A stretch of DNA of 64,000 nucleotides, taken from Pectinophora gossypiella (taxonomy: Eukaryota > Arthropoda > Insecta > Lepidoptera > Gelechiidae). A model generated the notes under the pieces. That model worked only from the letters and a program-made list of their open reading frames with translations. It was not told the origin of the DNA and did no database searches. The first letter of the stretch is position 1. Each line of letters begins with the position of its first letter. The stretch lies in contig NC_065407.1 of assembly GCF_024362695.1 (NCBI RefSeq), positions 15,066,001 through 15,130,000 on the forward strand. The letters are read 5' to 3'. Positions 9,912-20,134 of the stretch are shown one piece after another. A program made the position numbers and the translations under genes.

Positions 9912-10216
9912 AAAAAGGTGTTGATAGAGATGGGCTGTGGCGATAATTATACTAAGTATTGTACTAGTGACATTTTTATTTTAGAATTCATGTTTATCAT
10001 AAATGGTTGTCACGTGCTCAGCGATAAAGGAAAACATCGAGAGAAAACCCACATACCGGAGAAATGTTTTTTCAGAGGGTGACCTATGTTGGGCTGGTTT
10101 TCCCTTCGCGGGTTGGAAGATCATACAGTCGCTTCTGTAAAAAAACCGAACCTGTCAAATCTTCAGGTTAGGTAAGCCGACCCTGTGAAAAACGGGATAA
10201 TGCTAGGCAGGTGATG
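9912..10216 (+). mobile_element. SINE-C with an unusual 5' segment
   Basis: The body from about 9985 (GAATTCATGTTTATCATAAA) to GATAATGCTAGGCAGGTGAT is SINE-C. Upstream, where the tRNA head should be, lies AGATGGGCTGTGGCGATAAT and TTGTACTAGTGACATTTTT. The same replacement precedes the body at 23281-23605, so the chimera is shared by two loci. Confidence 0.8.
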
Positions 10217-10520
10217 CTTGTACTAGTGACATTTAGAAACTAGTACCGTGACTGTATCGATTATATTTATCCTAATATAAAGTATAGGTGAAAGTCTTGG
10301 GATAAAACACATTTACGTTATCTTGTCACATTGAGTAAACAATAATTGGTACTACATGAGAACGGTTACTCTGTACGCCACACCAAATTGCATCAGGCGC
10401 TGACCTAACTCCCTCAGTTAGCCTTAAATGGCCGTGAACCGCTATGGAGTAAAAGAGATCGCTCGAACAGTCTGTCTCGCTCCCACATACGTGTTCGAAT
10501 GAGATTTTTGTATAGAGTAA

Positions 10521-10688
10521 CCAGGGGCCTGTTTCATAAAACTTACAATTGTAGCTTACAATGACAATTTGATGTACATTGCGGAGTGTGTGAACACGAA
10601 TATTTTGCAGTTTCATATTAGCTACGTAATGAACACCAAATTGACATTGTAATTTACAATTGTAAGTTTTATTAAACATGCCCCAGGA
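10521..10688. mobile_element. MITE with 28-bp terminal inverted repeats
   Basis: Left end CAGGGGCCTGTTTCATAAAA then CTTACAATTG; right end CAATTGTAAGTTTTATTAAA then CATGCCCCAGG. The ends are near-perfect reverse complements. About 165 bp and without coding potential. The ORF across it is a shadow. Confidence 0.82.
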
Positions 10689-10689
10689 T

Positions 10690-11400
10690 GTGATTATTAT
10701 GGGTCAAATGTTCCTTCTTTTTGAAGTCGGTCCAAAAACAATATCGTACTATAAGTCTCGAGCATTAAAAAATCGCGCTGCTTGTTTCTCAAGCCAGCTC
10801 AAAAAAGCTACTTAACCATAGTGTAACAAGGGTTATTAATTAAAACAAAACTAACATTACAAACAGCATGACATAAATTTAAATATCCATAAAACCTATC
10901 GCAATGACGTAAAAATAACAGCCCTGACCTCAGCTCTATGTAAAGGCAAAAATACAGGAAAATTCGTATTTCACCCCTAAATCATGGCAAGACAAGGTTA
11001 ATGGGGTTGAAACCCCGCAGCCGGGGGCTGGTCACGTAGCTCAGACGAAATTTAATAAATTCCCACTCTATTACGATTCTTCCACCCGACTGTTTTAAAC
11101 GGCTAAACAGCCGCATGCCTTTAAATATGCTTAAAAAAGTAAGTACCACATCACTGGGTTTTTCGTGATTCTTGATTGGCTTTTACATGGTAAGCATAGG
11201 TAATCGGGCAAGGAGATATAAAAAAAAAAAAAACATTTTTATTTCAGACTTTCATCCATACATGTGTTAGTAGAAAACCTTAAAAAGTAAAAGATAGTAG
11301 TAGATAGTGGTAGTAGTAGATATGGAATGATGTCGTACAAGACGTGTTCAGATTTATATCCATTCAAACTCAAAAATATTTTTATTCTGTAAGTGACTTA
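10690..11400. other. No gene seen; poly-A run and TAG-rich patch
   Basis: Contains A13 near 11221 and a (TAG)n-like patch at 11290-11325. No recognised element. Confidence 0.4.
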
Positions 11401-11538
11401 GGGTGGTATTATTAACCAATCTCAGCTGAGATTACCCCTCAATACCATGCTCAAGTCCCTGTTTTTATATAAGAACTGTCACATTGACATGATCTTGAGA
11501 GCAGTCTCAAAGCTTGGATAAGTTTAATAATACCACCC
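11401..11538. mobile_element. MITE with GGGTGGTATTATTAA ends
   Basis: GGGTGGTATTATTAA at the left and TTAATAATACCACCC at the right are exact inverses. 138 bp, no coding capacity. Flanks CTTA and CATA give no clear target duplication. Confidence 0.75.
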
Positions 11539-11552
11539 ATAGGGTAGTTTTC

Positions 11553-11645
11553 ATTGTACCAGGCGAGAGCCCTCAGAGCTCCCCATTAGTCCGGGCATGT
11601 AGTTAATGCCATTTGCGGCAAATCTCCAATAAGTCAAGAAAATGA
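11553..11645 (+). mobile_element. Retro-F 3' end
   Basis: GTACCAGGCGAGAGCCCTCA, TAGTTAATGCCATTTGCGGC and CAAATCTCCAATAAGTCAAG before an A-rich end. Confidence 0.75.
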
Positions 11646-11895
11646 GTAGTTTCCAATTAGTCAAATCAGTTACTTTTTACTTGACGTCAAAACACGAAAT
11701 AACTATGGAATTTATATGAAAAAGCAACCTGTGACGTCGTAGAAAGACGTGACAAAATGTCTCACTTACCTATTATTACATTTTTCTTTACTAAAATTCT
11801 TACATACATTAAATAGAAAAAAAAATGGTTATTTGTCGCCTTTAGATCTGTCTTTATTTAGTAATCAGAAGTTAATAATTTATCTTTCTCCTAAG
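11646..11895 (+). mobile_element. L element
   Basis: TAGTTTCCAATTAGTCAAAT, GAAAAAGCAACCTGTGACG and TTTAGATCTGTCTTTATTTA. Directly follows the Retro-F end. Confidence 0.78.
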
Positions 11896-11999
11896 AAATT
11901 ACCCAATCGTCAATTCTTACGTCTCGTCCGCCGAAAACTACTCGAGCTTCTTACAAGCTTAATAGCCGGGGAAAAGTAGCTGCAACAAAAACCTCGGCA

Positions 12000-12243
12000 C
12001 TGGGCCCTAAACGTTTAAAAAAACTTAATTCATTTTTGGAACTTAAATGTTTATCACGTACTCAGCGGTGAAGGAAAATAACGCGAGCAAACCCACATTC
12101 CCGAGAAATTCGTTTCGGAGGTATGTTATCTAACCTGTATTGGGCTGGTTTTCCCTTCGCAGTTGGGAAGGTCGGACAGGCAGTTGCTTCTGTAAAAATC
12201 TTCACGTTAGGTAAGCGGACCCTCGGATAACGCTAGGGAGATC
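12000..12243 (+). mobile_element. SINE-C, 5'-truncated
   Basis: TCACGTACTCAGCGGTGAAG, GTATTGGGCTGGTTTTCCCT and GATAACGCTAGGGAGAT. The head is missing and there are several small internal deletions relative to 19047-19368. Confidence 0.85.
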
Positions 12244-12515
12244 CTTAAAGAAGAAAGATTGTTTATACGTTTTTTTAATTTGGCTGCTTATATCGGTTCC
12301 CAGACAGTAAATCCCATGAATTTATAATATCATGTATATTACTAGGTAAATCACGCTTCAAGAAGTTTGCTGCAGCAGTCTAACCGAGAGACGCTTGATA
12401 GTTAACCTCTTCTGAGTAAGTCCCGGTGCTACGTTTAGGACCCGCTTTTCGTTCAACAATAGATAATTACTTAACTAAAACTTCATCCATATCAGACATT
12501 TGATATCCACCCCGT
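12244..12515. other. No gene or recognised repeat
   Basis: Nothing supported. Confidence 0.35.
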
Positions 12516-12550
12516 TACACACACACACACACACACACACACGCGCGCAA

Positions 12551-12589
<39 letters not shown>

Positions 12590-12599
12590 CACACACACA
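12516..12599. repeat. Compound microsatellite (CA)n-(CACG)n-(CA)n
   Basis: Strict alternation of pyrimidine and purine over about 80 bp except near 12549. Such tracts can adopt Z-DNA. The mirror version occurs at 48283-48362. Confidence 0.95.
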
Positions 12600-12719
12600 T
12601 TTATAACAAATAATGCATTTCACTTCCATACATTATACAGCTGTAGTTGTAACTGTCGAATTAGTTAATGATGCTTATAGCACATGAATTAATTTTCCTA
12701 TTTTAAGCATCACTTAAAC

Positions 12720-12825
12720 GTGGAGCAGCATGGTGGAGTATGCTCCATACCCTCTCCGGTTGATTGAGAGGAGGCCTGTGCCCAGCAGTGGGACGTATAT
12801 AGGCTATTTATTTTATGTTATGTTA
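12720..12825 (+). mobile_element. SINE-D 3' end
   Basis: GGAGCAGCATGGTGGAGTAT, GGCCTGTGCCCAGCAGTGGG and ACGTATATAGGCTATTTATT. Head and core are missing. Confidence 0.82.
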
Positions 12826-12994
12826 AGCATCACTTGTATCCTCGTTTCCCTATAAATTAGATATACAACATAGTGATAAGTTAACTATAATTTGTAATAG
12901 TTTTATAAGCAATAAAAAATATTATTATTTATTTATTTATCACACTTAATTATGACTGCCTTCAACGGCATTCAACACATCAATCAATCAATAA

Positions 12995-13070
12995 TACTTA
13001 ATTGCGCAACGACATATACAAAGGACATAAACATACGAATAAAAAATATCAACTAACAACAACATTAATA
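12995..13070 (-). mobile_element. LINE-S 3' tail with (CAAT)n
   Basis: AATCAATCAATAATACTTAA then TTGCGCAACGACATATACAA and GGACATAAACATACG. Exact family match, inverted, to 39945-40028. Confidence 0.75.
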
Positions 13071-13177
13071 TTGATATTTCGATTAACAGATAGTATCAAA
13101 GCTTGGGAATTTCCTGTCGGAAAATTCATGAAAATGTTTGTTTTTTTTTTTTAATTATATTCAGTTCAATACTTTTG

Positions 13178-13264
13178 CGACGAAAAATTTCACTTGATAT
13201 CAACTCAGAATCATAGTCTGAATCATCCCTCAAAGTTTTCGTTACGATGTCACTAACACCCTGT
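13178..13264 (-). mobile_element. J foldback family, single arm
   Basis: GCGACGAAAAATTTCACTTG to GTTACGATGTCACTAACACC. One arm only. Confidence 0.7.
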
Positions 13265-13705
13265 ATACTTTATTGCACCAAAATAAAAGGAAATATTTAC
13301 AAAAGCGTCTGAGTTGTTCTGAGTTTTCCATGGCATTGCCATGTTTAGGTAAGTAACAACTATGTAACACCAAACTTGCCTAAACATGACCACAGAAACG
13401 ATGAAACCACCTTGAGTGGTTCTACTTCCTCCATTAGCAGGTCATCCTTTGGTGTGTATCACCATTTATCCACAAAGTTCCACCCCGCCCCTCCCGAGAT
13501 AAAAGTTAATGGGCCAACTTAGCCAAATTCCCTCGGCGAGGCATATTTTTTTATCTCGCCAGTGTAAATGTTTTGATAACTCAACAGGGTTTTTTTACAC
13601 GTGTTTTGTGTTTACGCAAATTAAGCGGCCTGAGCGGTTTTCTGGGTGGGTTGATATGCAAACGTTGTTTTACACGGAATTTTGTTATTTGAATCTTTCA
13701 ATCAT
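13265..13705. other. No gene seen
   Basis: Contains a short imperfect inverted pair (TTTAGGTAAGTAA and TTGCCTAAACATG, 13340-13390). The 109-codon frame starting near 13509 runs into SINE-C, so it is not a gene. Confidence 0.35.
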
Positions 13706-13708
13706 TAA

Positions 13709-13957
13709 CCCTGGTAGTCCAGTCGGAAGAAAGCTCGAGTCTCACTGTGAGGTCGCAGATTGGAGTCCCAACACGGGCCCTCATTTGTTTCCAAATTCAT
13801 TTCTGGATCTTAAGTGTTTATCATGTACTCGGCGGTGAAGGAAACCCATATTCACCTGTATTGGGCTGGTTGAGGCAGTTGCTTCAGTATAAACCGGACC
13901 TGTCAAATCATAAGACCTGTCAAATAAATGGACCCTGTGATAACGCTAGGGAGATAG
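13709..13957 (+). mobile_element. SINE-C, diverged with head
   Basis: Head GGTAGTCCAGTCGGAAGAAA and TCTCACTGTGAGGTCGCAG, body TATTGGGCTGGTTGAGGCAG, tail GATAACGCTAGGGAGATAG. Internal deletions in the body. Confidence 0.82.
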
Positions 13958-13978
13958 ATAATCATTAACATTATAATA

Positions 13979-14096
13979 ATGGCCTCCGTGGTCCAGTTAT
14001 TGAGCATTGGGCTCACGATCCAGAAGTCCAGGGGCAGAATCCCGGTGAGAACATGTCACAAAAATAATTTAATGATATTATTCCTAGTTTGCAGTT
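13979..14096 (+). mobile_element. SINE-A head fragment
   Basis: GGCCTCCGTGGTCCAGTTAT, GGGCTCACGATCCAGAAG, then body up to CCTAGTTTGCAGTTAC, where it is cut by Retro-F sequence. Confidence 0.82.
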
Positions 14097-14255
14097 ACAA
14101 CATTTAAGACAACAGGCTTGAGGGTGCCCAGTTGGGCGCGAACCTCGGGTTCAGGGCGTTGTCTGAGAGAATAGTATTTAAAGAATTAATCGACCTTAGC
14201 GGGTCGATAGCGATAAGCGCTGAATGAGGGAATTCGTCGACCACGCCGGCGAGAT
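14097..14255 (-). mobile_element. Retro-F internal fragment
   Basis: AACATTTAAGACAACAGGCT, GAGGGTGCCCAGTTGGGCGC and GATAGCGATAAGCGCTGAAT match 57570-57710. Both ends missing. Confidence 0.75.
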
Positions 14256-14600
14256 TTTTACGTCAATACGCGGTGTCATGATAACTCGCACGAGTTGTAT
14301 ATTAGTGACGTAAAGTTTACCCCCAAGATATCTTCTATTTATTATTTCATATGTACATAATTCTCCGAAAACGTCAAGTCTAGACTAATAGATTACAAAA
14401 TGACATATTTACACAGAACTTATGACTAATTTATCAGACAAATCTGACCACCCACTGAGACGTGACCTTTGAGTGTAGTTACGTAGCAAATGTGACTAAT
14501 ATTGTAATTTATATTCGTATATTAACTTTGTTAAAAGGCACGAGATTACTTTTTATTTTTTGTTGCTTTATAAGTAGGACTTTTATGGCAAGGAAGTTTT
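14256..14600. other. No gene or recognised repeat
   Basis: Nothing supported. Confidence 0.35.
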
Positions 14601-14602
14601 TA

Positions 14603-14893
14603 GTCTTCTTCTATCGTGTGGGTTGTGAGGTTAATTACCAACCTCATCAGCCCTGGTGTCAGGGTTACTATTGAGCCGCCAAAGTTCATCAGTAAGTAGT
14701 AACCGGGACCAACGGCTTAACGTGCCTTCCGAAGCACGGATCGTCTGACTTTCGGACAATCAGGTGATCAGCCTGTAATGTTCTTACCAAACTGAGGACC
14801 ACAAAGTAATTTTTGTGATATGTCCCCATCGGGATTCGAACCAGGGGCCTCCGGATCGTGAGCCCAATGCTCAACCACTGGACCACGGAGGCA
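14603..14893 (-). mobile_element. SINE-A, nearly full length
   Basis: Minus strand head GGTCCAGTGGTTGAGCATTG, intact core near 14700-14738, tail AGAAGA. About 35 bp of the variable region before the tail block is deleted compared with 4216-4541. Confidence 0.9.
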
Positions 14894-14918
14894 GTTTCTA
14901 GTGTTAGTGTAGTGAGGG

Positions 14919-15122
14919 ATGAAAGGCACGAGTAAAGTTATGAGTATGAATGTGGATGAATGTAGGGGTAAAGGACGACCCAAGAAAGTGTGGATGGATG
15001 GTGTAAAAAAGGATATGTGTGTGAAAAGTGTGAGTACGGAGATGACGACTGACAGAAATGAATGGAACAGGTTTCTAATGCGAAAGGCTATAAAGTTCTG
15101 TTTCTCAAACATTACATTCTGA
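14919..15122 (+). pseudogene. LINE C-terminal coding fragment
   Basis: Frame reads CRGKGRPKKVWMDGVKKDM, then TTDRNEWNRF. Insect RTE-like LINE polymerases often end with R-G-x-G-R-P-K-K-x-W-M-D, then x-V-K-x-D-M, then D-R-x-E-W. Only this last part survives. It directly abuts SINE-A and no polymerase domain is present. Clade assignment is from memory. Confidence 0.65.
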
Positions 15123-15177
15123 GCCTCTTCAAGGCAAGAGTTAATAGCACTTTCTAGGTAAGAATGACCATTTTTGG

Positions 15178-15180
<3 letters not shown>

Positions 15181-15208
<28 letters not shown>
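15181..15208. repeat. (TA)14 microsatellite
   Basis: Uninterrupted TA dinucleotides. Confidence 0.95.
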
Positions 15209-15210
<2 letters not shown>

Positions 15211-15267
15211 TACCTAACTTAATCGCACACCTTTGCAAATCTCTTTGATAATAAGGAAATTATTATT

Positions 15268-15470
15268 ATGTATGTAATTTCCATATCTCGGACCTATGGA
15301 CTCCCGGACTTTTAGAAGGCGTGCGTGGGGCCGAAATTATTATTATTATTTGTATGTCGTTTCCATATCTCGGGCCTATGGAGTCCCTATTATGTCCATT
15401 CTCGGCAAAATTGTCACTTACCATCAAGTGAGATTTTTGTGAAATGCTCGCCTAACTTCCATTAAAGAAT
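15268..15470. repeat. 83-bp-period duplication in a probable LINE tail
   Basis: TTCCATATCTCGGACCTATG at about 15279 recurs as TTCCATATCTCGGGCCTATG at about 15360. Further on, CACTTACCATCAAGTGAGAT and GCTCGCCTAAC resemble the 3' end of LINE-P (CACTTAACATCTGGTGAGAT at 49390, minus strand). Confidence 0.45.
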
Positions 15471-15889
15471 AAAAAGCAGCAAAGAAGTTACGTAATTTTA
15501 TGTTATCATTTCGTTCGACATTGAAACTCCAGATGGCGCTGAAACAGAATTTTAATAAGAATATTTGTCCAAAAAGTATTCGCCAATAAAAGTATACACT
15601 GTAAAATATACGTCGTCTGCATTTCGTAGCATACTTGTAGTACTCAGCTGTAGCTGTTTTACGACAGTCCAGGTTAAGTCAAGCCGCAGGTGTGTAAGTG
15701 GCTTAAAAGCACCGGCTCCGAGAAAGACGTGCGACAAATCGTACTTGACTTACATCGGCATAAACACTTACCTTGGTACAAATACGAGTACAAATTAGAC
15801 ATAAGTTCAAACACCGCATAAAATATTTAGCAAAGAATATACACATTTATTTATCATGTACTTAAGTACTTTGAAAAAACTAAATCATC
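15471..15889. other. No gene seen
   Basis: Two short overlapping frames on opposite strands (15552-15798) with no recognisable product. Confidence 0.35.
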
Positions 15890-16008
15890 ATCCCCCTAGC
15901 ATTATACCGTTGTACACAGGGTCCGCTTACCTAAGTTGAAGATTTGACAGGTCCGGTTATGGAAACGACTGCCTGTCTGGCCTTCCAACCCGCGAAGAGA
16001 AAACCAGA
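15890..16008 (-). mobile_element. SINE-C 3' half
   Basis: ATCCCCCTAGCATTATACC, GGGTCCGCTTACCTAAGTTG, GACAGGTCCGGTTATGG and CTTCCAACCCGCGAAG, the reverse of the SINE-C 3' half. Confidence 0.85.
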
Positions 16009-17080
16009 ATTATGAAAATACCAAAACCAATTATAAAACAATAACCCCCCAAACAGTTTTTGCAACCACTATGAAATTAACAAAGAATTTAGGTGCCCAT
16101 TATTGCTATCTCTCGAACATGACTATACTGAAGCCTTGTTTGCCCAGACAGGACCATTTCCGATGCCTAAACATCGGCAATTATAAAACAATTAGACGCT
16201 TGCGTGCAAACGAGGCAGACTGCATTTCGGACAGCCAGCCGAGTTCGAAAGCGCTATTAAAGCTTGCTTGCTAAAGGCTACCTTTGCTAAAATGGCATTT
16301 TAATGTCAACTGAAACTAACAACTTGATGCCTTTGTTTTGCGAAGTTTATGGCTTCAGCTGCAAGGAAATTAGCTTTAAAACTCTTTGATAGATGTTTAA
16401 TAGTCGAACACGTAAAAATTAAGCTTGCTTCTTCTCAACTCGACCGTATCGAAGACGGTAATAAACTAAATCGCATTGACTTAAATTTTATGGACGAATT
16501 TGAGTGATTTCTTTGGTACTTATGTCTTATCTGTTAAACTTACGTTTTAACTCCTCTCTTCTTGAATACTTTTTTTTAAATATCACGATCGATGGCCAGT
16601 GGATATTGATGGATATGAAGTTACGAAATTTTGACGGACTCCAAATAATATGTCTTTCTTTACATTACGACTTATATGTCAATTTTATTCTCAAATAAAG
16701 CGCAATAGCAGTAAATATTCTGAATATAGCAAAATTGAAAAACAATTTGGAGAAAATTCTCGCACAATTCTGCCCCGAGGAGATTTCGTATATTTCTCTA
16801 CGCTAAATAGCATCGTTTGAAAATCAATTTTCGTAAACAATTTTTAAAATATAAAGCTGAATTTTTCGCTTCACCCAATGGCACGGATGCAAAACGGTTG
16901 ACGTATATCGCGTATATTGCTTCGGTGCAAAGACATTTTTCAGAGGAAAGTTTGAAATTAAAAATTTATGTCATAGCTATTTCGGTTCGAACTTGCTTTG
17001 TGAAGTCAAAACGTACCCTCAAAAAGGTTTTCAAATACGGGTCTTTGATTTCCCTACGTATGAAAACTTTTCGGCATTTT
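16009..17080. other. About 1 kb without recognised features
   Basis: Moderate GC between 16100 and 16280. A short direct repeat AATTATAAAACAAT lies at 16025 and 16179. No frame over 95 codons, no splice-bounded exon and no repeat family seen. Confidence 0.4.
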
Positions 17081-17084
17081 GATT

Positions 17085-18182
17085 TTGGATTTAGGGATTG
17101 GTGATTTCTAACATGATGAATAATAATTGTCATATTCGATGGGCTGATCCCTTATCACTGAAAGAATCATAATTTTATGCATCTTAGGGCTAAGGGCCCA
17201 CTCGGGTTCATATCTTGTGTACCGATTGTCTTTCGCTATCCAGTGTGGTTTTTGGATTTAGCTATTGTGTGTTTTCTAACATGATGAACAATTGTCATAT
17301 TCGATAGGCTGATCCCTTATCACTGAAAAATTTATCATTTTATCCACCTTAGGGCTTAGGGGGATTGAGAGAACATGATTATGACGCCCAATCTGGTTAA
17401 TATTTTGTGGAACGGTTGTCTATCGCTATCCAGTGTGGTTTATGGATTTAGGGAATGTGTGTTTTCTAACACATAATGAACAATTTTTATGGGGGATAGG
17501 CTGATTCCTTATCACTGAAAGATTCATAATTTTATCTAACTTAGGGCTTAGGGGGATTGAGAGAATGTGGTTATGACACCCACTCCGGTTCATATCTTGG
17601 TAACGATTGTCTTACGCTATCCAGTGTGGTTTATGGATTTAGGGATTGTGTGTTTTCTAACACATAATGAACAATTTTTATGGGGGATAGGCTGATTCCT
17701 TATCACTGAAAGATTCATAATTTTATCTACCTTAGGGCTTAGGGGGATTGAGAGAACGTGGTTATGACACCCACTCCGGTTCATATCTAGGTAACGATTG
17801 TCTTACGCTATCCAGTGTGGTTTATGGATTTAGGGATTGTGTGTTTTCTAACACATAATGAACAATTTTTATGGGGATAGGCTGATTCCTTATCACTGAA
17901 AGATTCATAATTTTATCTACCTTAGGGCTTAGGGGGATTGAGAGAACGTGGTTATGACACCCACTCCGGTTCATATCTTGGTAACGATTGTCTTACGCTA
18001 TTCAGTGTGGTTTATGGATTTAGGTATTGTGTGTTTTCTATGGGCGATAGGCTGATTCCTTATCACTGTAAGATTCATAATTTTATCTACCTAAGGGCTT
18101 AGGGGGATTGAGTGAACATGGTTATGACGCCCAGTCCGGTTCATATCTTGTGTAACGATTGTCTTTCGGTATCCAGTGTGGA
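17085..18182. repeat. Satellite-like tandem array, about 190-bp unit
   Basis: The anchor GGATTTAG recurs at 17087, 17254, 17444, 17635, 17826 and 18016, giving spacings of 167, 190, 191, 191 and 190. Each unit carries GGCTGATTCCTTATCACTGA or a close variant, CTTAGGGCTTAGGGGGATTG and GCTATCCAGTGTGGTTTATG. The central units are the most alike; the first is shorter and the last has a deletion of about 20 bp. Edge divergence with a uniform centre fits unequal exchange. Part of the unit is shared with SINE-E. Confidence 0.93.
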
Positions 18183-18228
18183 AACGCGGCTAGATTATTA
18201 GGCACTTTTGTGCTTGAAATGACACGAT

Positions 18229-18380
18229 GGGTGTTAAAAAGGCCACATCGAATCACATCTAAAAAGCATTATTGCTTTAAGACATTTGTTTACATTGCGC
18301 ACTTACTTTTATATCCGCAAAATGTCAAATAGCAATGTTACTTTTTTAGTTGAAATGCTCCGATGTGATCTTTTCAACCA
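18229..18380. mobile_element. K foldback element
   Basis: GTTAAAAAGGCCACATCGAA faces TCCGATGTGATCTTTTCAAC. Inner arms GACATTTG and CAAATGTC-type sequence flank a GCGCACTTACTTTTATATCC centre. Same layout as 63621-63776. Diverged copy directly after the satellite. Confidence 0.8.
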
Positions 18381-18496
18381 TACAGGTGGCTTATTTTGAC
18401 ATGATATGTGCATAAATAAATTTATTTCGGATTAATTGATTTTTATAATTTAATTATAACTTAATTTTTAACCTATTTTAAATCTAAATTATGTAC

Positions 18497-18565
18497 CCTT
18501 AGGGCTTGCTGTTAACAGTGACTGTAAGTTGGTTTTGACTGCTTGTGGCTCTGTCTACTCTCTGT
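18497..18565 (+). mobile_element. SINE-E internal fragment
   Basis: TAACAGTGACTGTAAGTTGG and ACTGCTTGTGGCTCTGTC match CAACAGTGGCTGCAAGTTGT and ACTTGTGGCTCTGCCCACC in SINE-E. It lies just beyond the satellite array and K element. Confidence 0.6.
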
Positions 18566-18588
18566 GTATATATGAAATGAAAATAGCT

Positions 18589-18690
18589 TCTTGTATCGTG
18601 TGGGTTGTGAGGTGGATTACCAACCCCATCAACCCTGGTGTCAGGGTTACTATTCAGCCGTCAAAGGCCCCTGACATGGCTGAAAAGGTT
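18589..18690 (-). mobile_element. SINE-A 3' end
   Basis: CGTGTGGGTTGTGAGGTGGA to CCCCTGACATGGCTGA on the plus strand, the reverse of the SINE-A tail. The rest is absent. Confidence 0.82.
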
Positions 18691-19046
18691 AATAATTATT
18701 TAGTTTCAAGCATATTGAGTGTTCTTAAAAGTATTGTATATTTGTTGTAATTAAATAGACGAAAAAGTTAAACTTCTTAAGGGAAAAATTAAAGAGCATC
18801 TACTTACTTACATAATACCAAAGTTCGAATGTAAAAGTTTACGAAATCCCCTTAGGTTTTCCTTCGAGGGGTATGAACCATTAAAAAAATGTGCTCAAAC
18901 AATTTGCTACTGAGTGGAAAAGTCTTCGCGGGCAATTACGAACCCATTACCCCGCCTTCACCTTAAACAAGGCTAGATCTATTATGTTCTGGAAATGGAT
19001 TTGTGAAATAACCGTTATTTTTTATACCTACTTATAAGCAGGTTTT
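18691..19046. other. No gene or recognised repeat
   Basis: Nothing supported. Confidence 0.35.
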
Positions 19047-19368
19047 AATTTTTGGTGAGCCGTGGTAGCCCAGTTGGTAGAACGCTTGCCTCTCACTTTG
19101 AGAAATCTGTCGAATTTGTTTTCAAATTCATGTTTGGGTCATTAATTATCATCACGTGCTCACGATGAAGGAAAACATCGTGAGGAAACCCACATTCCCG
19201 AGAAATGCATTTTCGGAGGTACGTGACCTAACCTGTATTGGGCTGGTTTTCCCATCGCGGGTTGGAAGGTCAGACAGGCAGTCGCTTCCGTAAAAAACCG
19301 GACCTGTCAAATCTTCAGGCTAGGTAAGCGGACCCTGTAAAAAACGGAATAAAGCTAGGGAGATGATG
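19047..19368 (+). mobile_element. SINE-C, full length with target duplication
   Basis: Head GCCGTGGTAGCCCAGTTGGT, body ATTGGGCTGGTTTTCCCATC, tail GCTAGGGAGATGATG. Flanked by an exact 13-bp direct repeat, ATAAGCAGGTTTT, at 19034-19046 and 19369-19381. The part of the head carrying box B is deleted (TCTCACTTTGAGAAATCTGT joins straight to the body). Confidence 0.93.
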
Positions 19369-19381
19369 ATAAGCAGGTTTT

Positions 19382-19679
19382 CTTACCGAAAAATAGGACA
19401 AATTATGTTTGGTTACGAAACGGTTAATTTGAATCAGTGATTAAATTTTGCCTGTGTACATTTACTTTATAACGGAGAACGCTAATCTGTTAACCTAATT
19501 TTAGCTCGTTGATATTGCATTGTGAATACATTATATTTTAATACAGGAATATGGAATATAATATTAAAATATGGGTAAAAATATTAAAATTCTGAACCTT
19601 TCTCTCTCTCTCCTTTCTATCTCTCCTTGTCGTTTATTATTCCAATCTGATGGGATTATAATAAAACTGCGGCGATGCA
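19382..19679. other. No gene seen
   Basis: AT-rich, with ATATTAAAAT repeated and inverted at 19535-19590. Confidence 0.35.
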
Positions 19680-19805
19680 AAACGGAATATTATGTGTTTG
19701 CAGTAGTTTTAGGCGGATGAGACGTTCCTTATGTAAAAATTGACGATTCAAAGTGTAATTATGTTACCTACTGAATAGAGATATTTTTGAATTTGAATTT
19801 GAACG
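19680..19805 (+). mobile_element. LINE-I 3' end with (GAATTT)n tail
   Basis: GCAGTAGTTTTAGGCGGATG, AGACGTTCCTTATG, GACGATTCAAAGTGTAATTA and TTTTTGAATTTGAATTTGAA. 3' end only. Confidence 0.75.
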
Positions 19806-20122
19806 CTATAATATGTATGTATGTATCTTGCATAAAAACGTATAAACGTATAAACGTATCAAAATTACGTTACCTTAATGAATTAGAACCAAAATAATAT
19901 TAAATAAAAATATAAGTGTTAAACTAAAACGCGACTACGGAAAAATCACGCTCCAAAAAGTATGAAACTAAAAATAGGTATATTTCTTTAAAATTCTTCC
20001 GAATAGTGTGATGTTTAGAAGAAAGCCGTGGTTGTATGTTGTTGTAAGCAAACTTTTGGGTCAGATAAGCATACGTTTAGTTTGTAAACTTATATTTTTC
20101 ATCTAGTTTTATTATAATTATT
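19806..20122. other. No gene seen
   Basis: Short (ATGT)n at 19813. Otherwise unassigned AT-rich DNA. Confidence 0.35.
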
Positions 20123-20134
20123 TATAATTATATG

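Noticed and set aside
17085..18182. CRISPR-like array
   Set aside because: Units are about 190 bp and contiguous without unique spacers, and the setting is eukaryotic.
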